Source of the DNA: Deltaproteobacteria bacterium UBA2957
GTDB lineage: Bacteria > Myxococcota_A > UBA796
Reading direction: 5' to 3'
DNA: 26,317 nt
Assembly (NCBI GenBank): GCA_002348535.1
Contig: DEBL01000371.1
Span: 1-26,317, forward strand
The translations under genes were made by a program, and so were the position numbers. Shown one piece after another: positions 22,781 through 26,317 of this stretch (the stretch's first letter is position 1; each line of letters starts with the position of its first letter). The notes beneath the pieces were generated by a model that worked only from the letters and a program-made list of their open reading frames with translations, was not told the DNA's origin and did no database searches.

Positions 22781-22847
22781 GGGAGGGTCGGCACCATGCG
22801 CGGCCCGGAGGGGCACCTTGCCTCACCACGTCGGCCCTCCCATTTTA
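22781..22847. terminator. Hairpin between the sigma-factor and gcvH genes
   Basis: GGGAGGGTCGGC (22781-22792) can pair with GTCGGCCCTCCC (22830-22841), a 12-pair stem with two G-U wobbles and a 37-base loop, then CATTTTA. It begins eight bases after the sigma-factor stop and ends 21 bases before the gcvH stop. It could terminate the plus-strand transcript and perhaps also the convergent gcvTH transcript. The loop is long and the T run short, so it may be weak. Confidence 0.55.
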
Positions 22848-22862
22848 TCCCGCAGCGGGAGC

Positions 22863-23243
22863 CTACCCGGCGCAGTGCTTCTCGTACGCACTCGCCGTCA
22901 TGCACTCGTCGAGCGCCACAGTTGGGCCAACCTCGACTTTGAACAACCACCCGTCCGTGTACGGGTTCGAGTTTACGTTTTCTGGAGTATCCTCAAGCGA
23001 CTCGTTGACTTCAACAACTGTACCGCCGACGGGAGAGTAAACATCCGACACGGCCTTCACCGACTCAATCTCACACACCGGCTCGCCGGCGTTCACTGTG
23101 TCCCCGACCTCGGGCAACTCTACGTGTACGACATCACCCATCGAGTCTTGGGCAAACCAACTGACCCCGACAGTTACATGAGGGCCCTCGAGCCGGATCC
23201 ACTCGTGGGTTAATGTGTACTTGAGATCAGCCGGGTAAGACAT
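22863..23243 (-). CDS. gcvH: Glycine cleavage system H protein
   Basis: 126 residues, the normal GcvH length. It carries the lipoyl arm that accepts the methylamine group from the P protein and presents it to the T protein. Lys63 in EIESVKAVSDVYSP is the lipoylation site, and NSNPYTDGWLFKV (91-103) is the conserved C-terminal block. The start at 23243 has AAGGAG six bases upstream; the frame extends upstream to 23369 but that part belongs to gcvT. It follows gcvT by ten bases. Confidence 0.97.
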   Translation of the reverse strand: MSYPADLKYTLTHEWIRLEGPHVTVGVSWFAQDSMGDVVHVELPEVGDTVNAGEPVCEIESVKAVSDVYSPVGGTVVEVNESLEDTPENVNSNPYTDGWLFKVEVGPTVALDECMTASAYEKHCAG

Positions 23244-23253
23244 CGTGCACTCC

Positions 23254-24345
23254 TTAGTACGGACGCTTGTAAAACGGGGGCTTAACCACTTCAGCCTCTG
23301 CGAGGCGGCCTCGTATATCAATTTGTACGCGACTCCCCGGTCTAGCGACGCGTCGTGGAACGTAACCAAGCGCGATGTTGGCCTCCAAAGAGGGCGACTT
23401 GGTTCCGCTCGTCACCTCACCGACCACCTCTCCATCGACGATTATCGGGCAATGGGCTCGTGCGATACGCTTCTCAACCACGAGACACACCAGCCGGCGT
23501 TTAAGTCCTTCAGCTTTCTGTGCTTCGAGCGCCGCTTTTCCAATAAAATCCGGTTTGTCGAGCTTCGTTACCCAACCAAGGCCGGCCTCAAGCGGTGTGG
23601 TCCCGTCGCCAATGTCATTCCCGTACAACATTAGTTTCGCCTCAAGACGCAGAGTGTCTCGAGCCCCAAGCCCGATTGGCGTCATGCCGTAGGGCTGGCC
23701 AGCCTTCAGCACTGCAGGCCATATGTGGTCGGCCCCGCTCACCGGAAGAAAGATTTCGAAACCGTCTTCGCCTGTGTATCCAGTGCGAGCCACAATGCAG
23801 TCTTCAACGTCTCCGACACTCGCACGCACAACACCGAACGACGGCACAGCGGTCAAATCCACACTCGTGATGCCATCGAGAGCAGCCTCCGCATTCCGCC
23901 CTTGAACAGCGATTTGCGCCCATCGATCCGACTCGTCAGCAACGTCGACATCGGGCCGAGGGTTGTGGTCGCGAATCCATTGAAAATCCTTGGTTCGGTT
24001 TGCTGCATTCACGCACACCAGCACTTCATCATCCGAAAGTCGGTACACAATGAGGTCATCCACAATGCCACCAGACGGATTGCACATGGCGGTGTACTGC
24101 GCATGGCCATTCGGGATGTCGATCGAATTGGTCACGAGGTAACGGATGGCATCCAATGCCCCGGGGCCACGCAGGAACACCTCCCCCATATGTGACACAT
24201 CAAACAGCCCAACAGACGATCGTACCTGCTTGTGCTCCTCGATGATGCCCGTGTACTGGACCGGCAGTTCCCACCCACCAAAATCGATTAGCCGCCCGCC
24301 AGCCGCCTTGTGGTGTTCAAAAAACGGCGTCCGAAGTAGATTCAT
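23254..24345 (-). CDS. gcvT: Glycine cleavage system T protein (aminomethyltransferase)
   Basis: 363 residues, full length. It transfers the methylene group from lipoyl-H protein to tetrahydrofolate and releases ammonia. Conserved blocks are LIDFGGWELPVQY (19-31), GLFDVSHMGE (46-55), NPSGGIVDDLIVYR (89-102, holding the acidic pair 96-97 at the catalytic position) and GYTGEDGFE. The C-terminal barrel has LEAGLGWVTKLDKPDFIG and EVTSGTKSPSLEANIALGYV. ATG 24345 has AAGGAG five bases upstream. The gene is divergent from gcvP over 118 bases and co-directional with gcvH. Confidence 0.97.
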   Translation of the reverse strand: MNLLRTPFFEHHKAAGGRLIDFGGWELPVQYTGIIEEHKQVRSSVGLFDVSHMGEVFLRGPGALDAIRYLVTNSIDIPNGHAQYTAMCNPSGGIVDDLIVYRLSDDEVLVCVNAANRTKDFQWIRDHNPRPDVDVADESDRWAQIAVQGRNAEAALDGITSVDLTAVPSFGVVRASVGDVEDCIVARTGYTGEDGFEIFLPVSGADHIWPAVLKAGQPYGMTPIGLGARDTLRLEAKLMLYGNDIGDGTTPLEAGLGWVTKLDKPDFIGKAALEAQKAEGLKRRLVCLVVEKRIARAHCPIIVDGEVVGEVTSGTKSPSLEANIALGYVPRRVARPGSRVQIDIRGRLAEAEVVKPPFYKRPY

Positions 24346-24431
24346 GATGTCTCCTTGATTCCGCGCCCTCCGGCGACTCGGGACCATATCCTGTCAGAGT
24401 GAAAAAAGGATCCCGACAAAGTAACCGGAAC

Positions 24432-24447
24432 GGTATAGATGCATACC
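24432..24447 (+). promoter_or_regulatory. -10-like TATAGAT within inverted repeat GGTAT-ATACC before gcvP
   Basis: TATAGAT (24434-24440) resembles a -10 box and would give an untranslated leader of about 17 bases holding the GAGG ribosome-binding site of gcvP. It lies inside GGTAT-AGATGC-ATACC, five-base arms that could be a repressor operator covering the box. A clear -35 hexamer is not visible. The 118-base gap also must hold the gcvT promoter, and it does not show the conserved glycine-riboswitch core. Confidence 0.35.
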
Positions 24448-24463
24448 CTCTACGAGGTGCCGT

Positions 24464-26317
24464 ATGCAGTCTGCGATCCCTCCCCGTGATGCTTTTTCTG
24501 GCCGCCACTGCGGTCCTACGCCCAACGATATCGATGCGATGCTCCGTGCGATTGGAGTGTCCAGCCTCGATGAGTTGATCAACCAAGCTGTCCCCAGCAC
24601 GATTCAGTCGCGGAATGCCCTTTCCATCGGGGCAGCGATCGATGAACAGACGGCGCTGGAACGGATGGCCGATATGGCGGCCGAAAACGAAGTCTTGCGC
24701 AGCTACCTAGGGTACGGCTACCACGACACCATTACCCCTCCAGTCATACTCCGAAACATCCTCGAAAACCCTGGCTGGTACACAGCTTATACGCCGTATC
24801 AGGCCGAAATTGCTCAAGGCCGACTCGAAGCTCTTCTGAACTATCAGACGGTCATTCAGGACCTAACGGGGCTTGAAATTGCGAACGCTTCTATGCTGGA
24901 TGAAGCCACAGCAGCTGCAGAAGCCATGACCATGGCGCATCGAATCACACGAGGCAAAAACCACCGATTCCTTGTCGACGTTCGTTGCCATCCCCAGACC
25001 ATCGCCGTGGTCAAGACACGAGCCGAGCCGCTCGACATCGAGGTTGAAGTGGCCCCGGTCGACCAATGGGACACAGACAGTCCGTGTTTTGGTGCGCTCC
25101 TTCAATACCCTGCCACCGATGGGTCTATTTCCGACTTCCGTTCTGTATGCACAGCGGTCCAAGCCCACAAGGGGTTGGTCACCGTTGCAACTGACTTGCT
25201 TGCCTTGACCATGCTCGAGGCGCCGGGCCATCTTGGCGCAGATATCGCCGTCGGCAACAGCCAGCGCTTCGGCGTACCGCTGGGGTACGGGGGGCCGCAT
25301 GCTGCATTCATGGCCACGCGCCAGAAGCACAAGCGTCAGATGCCTGGACGGATCATCGGGGTTTCGAAGGACCGTCACGGAAACACTGCTCTGCGAATGG
25401 CCCTCCAGACGCGCGAGCAGCACATCCGAAGAGACCGCGCGACGTCAAACATCTGCACAGCGCAGGTTCTGCTCGCTGTGTGTGCCGGAATGTATGCGGT
25501 CTGGCACGGCCCGGAAGGACTCCAACGAATCGCAAGTCGAATCCACGGGTTTACCCGCCAACTGGCGCGCATCGTTGAGCATGCCGGTCACCGTCTGTGT
25601 AACAAAAGCTTTTTCGACACTCTTTGTGTCGATGTCGGAGACCATCAACAAGCATTGATCGCCTCCGCCCGCTCAGTCGGTATCAACCTGCGGGCCCACG
25701 GTGAAACCCAGCTGATCATCGCATTGGATGAGCGCGTTTCCAACCAAGATATCGCAGACCTCGCCACACTCTTCGGAGTGGATTGCGGAGAACTTGCACC
25801 GAGCGGAATTCCTCAGTCGCTCCAGCGAACAACCGCTTACCTCACCCACCCTACATTTCATCAGTACCGGTCCGAGACCGAAATGCTGCGCTACCTAAAC
25901 CGACTTGAGTCCAAGGACCTGTCGCTTACAACCTCGATGATCCCCCTCGGCAGCTGCACCATGAAGCTCAACGCTACGACGGAGATGATCCCCGTCACAT
26001 GGCGAGGCTTCGGTGGCCTGCACCCGTTCGCTCCCACCAGCCAAGCCAAGGGATACCAGCGCATGTTCGACGACCTTGAGAAATGGCTCGCGGACATCAC
26101 CGGGTTTGACGCCGTCAGTCTCCAGCCAAATGCGGGATCGCAGGGTGAGTATGCGGGGCTACTGACGATTCGCCAGCATCACATTGCACGCCAGGAGCCC
26201 CATCGTACAGTCTGCTTGATTCCAACAAGCGCCCACGGAACCAACCCAGCGAGCGCAATCATGGCGGGAATGCGCGTTGTGCCCGTGTCCTGCGATGATG
26301 AAGGCAATATCGACGTC
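24464..26317 (+). CDS. gcvP: Glycine cleavage system P protein, glycine dehydrogenase (C-terminus beyond the window)
   Basis: An open frame of exactly 618 codons runs from ATG 24464 to the right edge. It catalyses PLP-dependent decarboxylation of glycine and loads methylamine on GcvH. The N-terminus has FSGRHCGPTPNDIDAML, and further on come YLGYGYHDTITPPVILRN, NPGWYTAYTPYQAEIAQGR, QRFGVPLGYGGPHAAFMA and MKLNATTEMIPVTWR, all hallmark GcvP blocks. The window ends soon after SAHGTNPASAIMAGMRVVPV, so the PLP-lysine region (around residue 700 in long GcvP) is outside. The single-chain (P1+P2 fused) type is indicated, since the frame runs on past the P1 half into P2 sequence. GAGG lies six bases before the ATG. 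Confidence 0.96.
   Translation, partial: MQSAIPPRDAFSGRHCGPTPNDIDAMLRAIGVSSLDELINQAVPSTIQSRNALSIGAAIDEQTALERMADMAAENEVLRSYLGYGYHDTITPPVILRNILENPGWYTAYTPYQAEIAQGRLEALLNYQTVIQDLTGLEIANASMLDEATAAAEAMTMAHRITRGKNHRFLVDVRCHPQTIAVVKTRAEPLDIEVEVAPVDQWDTDSPCFGALLQYPATDGSISDFRSVCTAVQAHKGLVTVATDLLALTMLEAPGHLGADIAVGNSQRFGVPLGYGGPHAAFMATRQKHKRQMPGRIIGVSKDRHGNTALRMALQTREQHIRRDRATSNICTAQVLLAVCAGMYAVWHGPEGLQRIASRIHGFTRQLARIVEHAGHRLCNKSFFDTLCVDVGDHQQALIASARSVGINLRAHGETQLIIALDERVSNQDIADLATLFGVDCGELAPSGIPQSLQRTTAYLTHPTFHQYRSETEMLRYLNRLESKDLSLTTSMIPLGSCTMKLNATTEMIPVTWRGFGGLHPFAPTSQAKGYQRMFDDLEKWLADITGFDAVSLQPNAGSQGEYAGLLTIRQHHIARQEPHRTVCLIPTSAHGTNPASAIMAGMRVVPVSCDDEGNIDV

Noticed and set aside
24346..24463. Glycine riboswitch upstream of gcvT
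   Set aside because: No aptamer core sequence pattern was seen by eye, and the gap is too short for a tandem aptamer plus both promoters.

Overview
The window is a moderately GC-rich, gene-dense bacterial chromosome segment. Several traits point to a Myxococcota / former Deltaproteobacteria lineage (Bradymonadales-like or myxobacterial): a protein resembling the MXAN_5187 C-terminal-domain family, a radical-SAM protein fused to its DUF2344 partner, an App1-like phosphatase, a zinc-ribbon/single-TM protein with a long acidic-proline linker, and a sigma-54-type two-component operon with a TPR-containing kinase. This is inference from gene content, not a phylogeny. No phage, IS element, CRISPR array, rRNA or tRNA was seen, and no gene-free stretch exceeds 300 bases.

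Layout. 1-5256, minus strand: a zinc-ribbon membrane protein cut by the left edge, an acyl-CoA dehydrogenase, and a radical-SAM/DUF2344 fusion. Divergent from these, 5341-9870 on the plus strand holds an endonuclease/exonuclease/phosphatase, an MXAN_5187-like protein, a ferritin-like di-iron protein with a hydrophobic C-terminal segment, a NodU/CmcH-type carbamoyltransferase and a DUF5989-like mini membrane protein. That last gene meets, tail to tail over a palindrome, a previously unlisted 46-residue look-alike on the minus strand. A DTW-domain RNA-modification enzyme and a class V aminotransferase follow (10036-11782).

11763-17881, minus strand, is a tightly coupled six-gene operon: small secreted protein, small soluble protein, sigma-54-type response regulator, TPR-sensor histidine kinase, stand-alone receiver, and thiopurine/tellurite-type methyltransferase. 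All junctions are overlaps or gaps of at most 4 bases, so the genes are probably made together as one signalling pathway. Both receiver domains share an atypical motif and insertion and seem to lack the conserved lysine. This operon and the carbamoyltransferase neighbourhood are the two best candidates for undescribed biology.

17943-20566, minus strand: App1-like phosphatase, FtsB-like divisome protein, and an ExbB/ExbD proton-motor pair. 20610-22772, plus strand: a lipoprotein aminopeptidase and a group-2-like sigma-70 factor, ending at a hairpin shared with the converging glycine cleavage genes. 22863-26317: gcvT-gcvH on the minus strand and, divergently, gcvP, which runs off the right edge. 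Together these form the glycine cleavage system, with the lipoamide dehydrogenase not in view.
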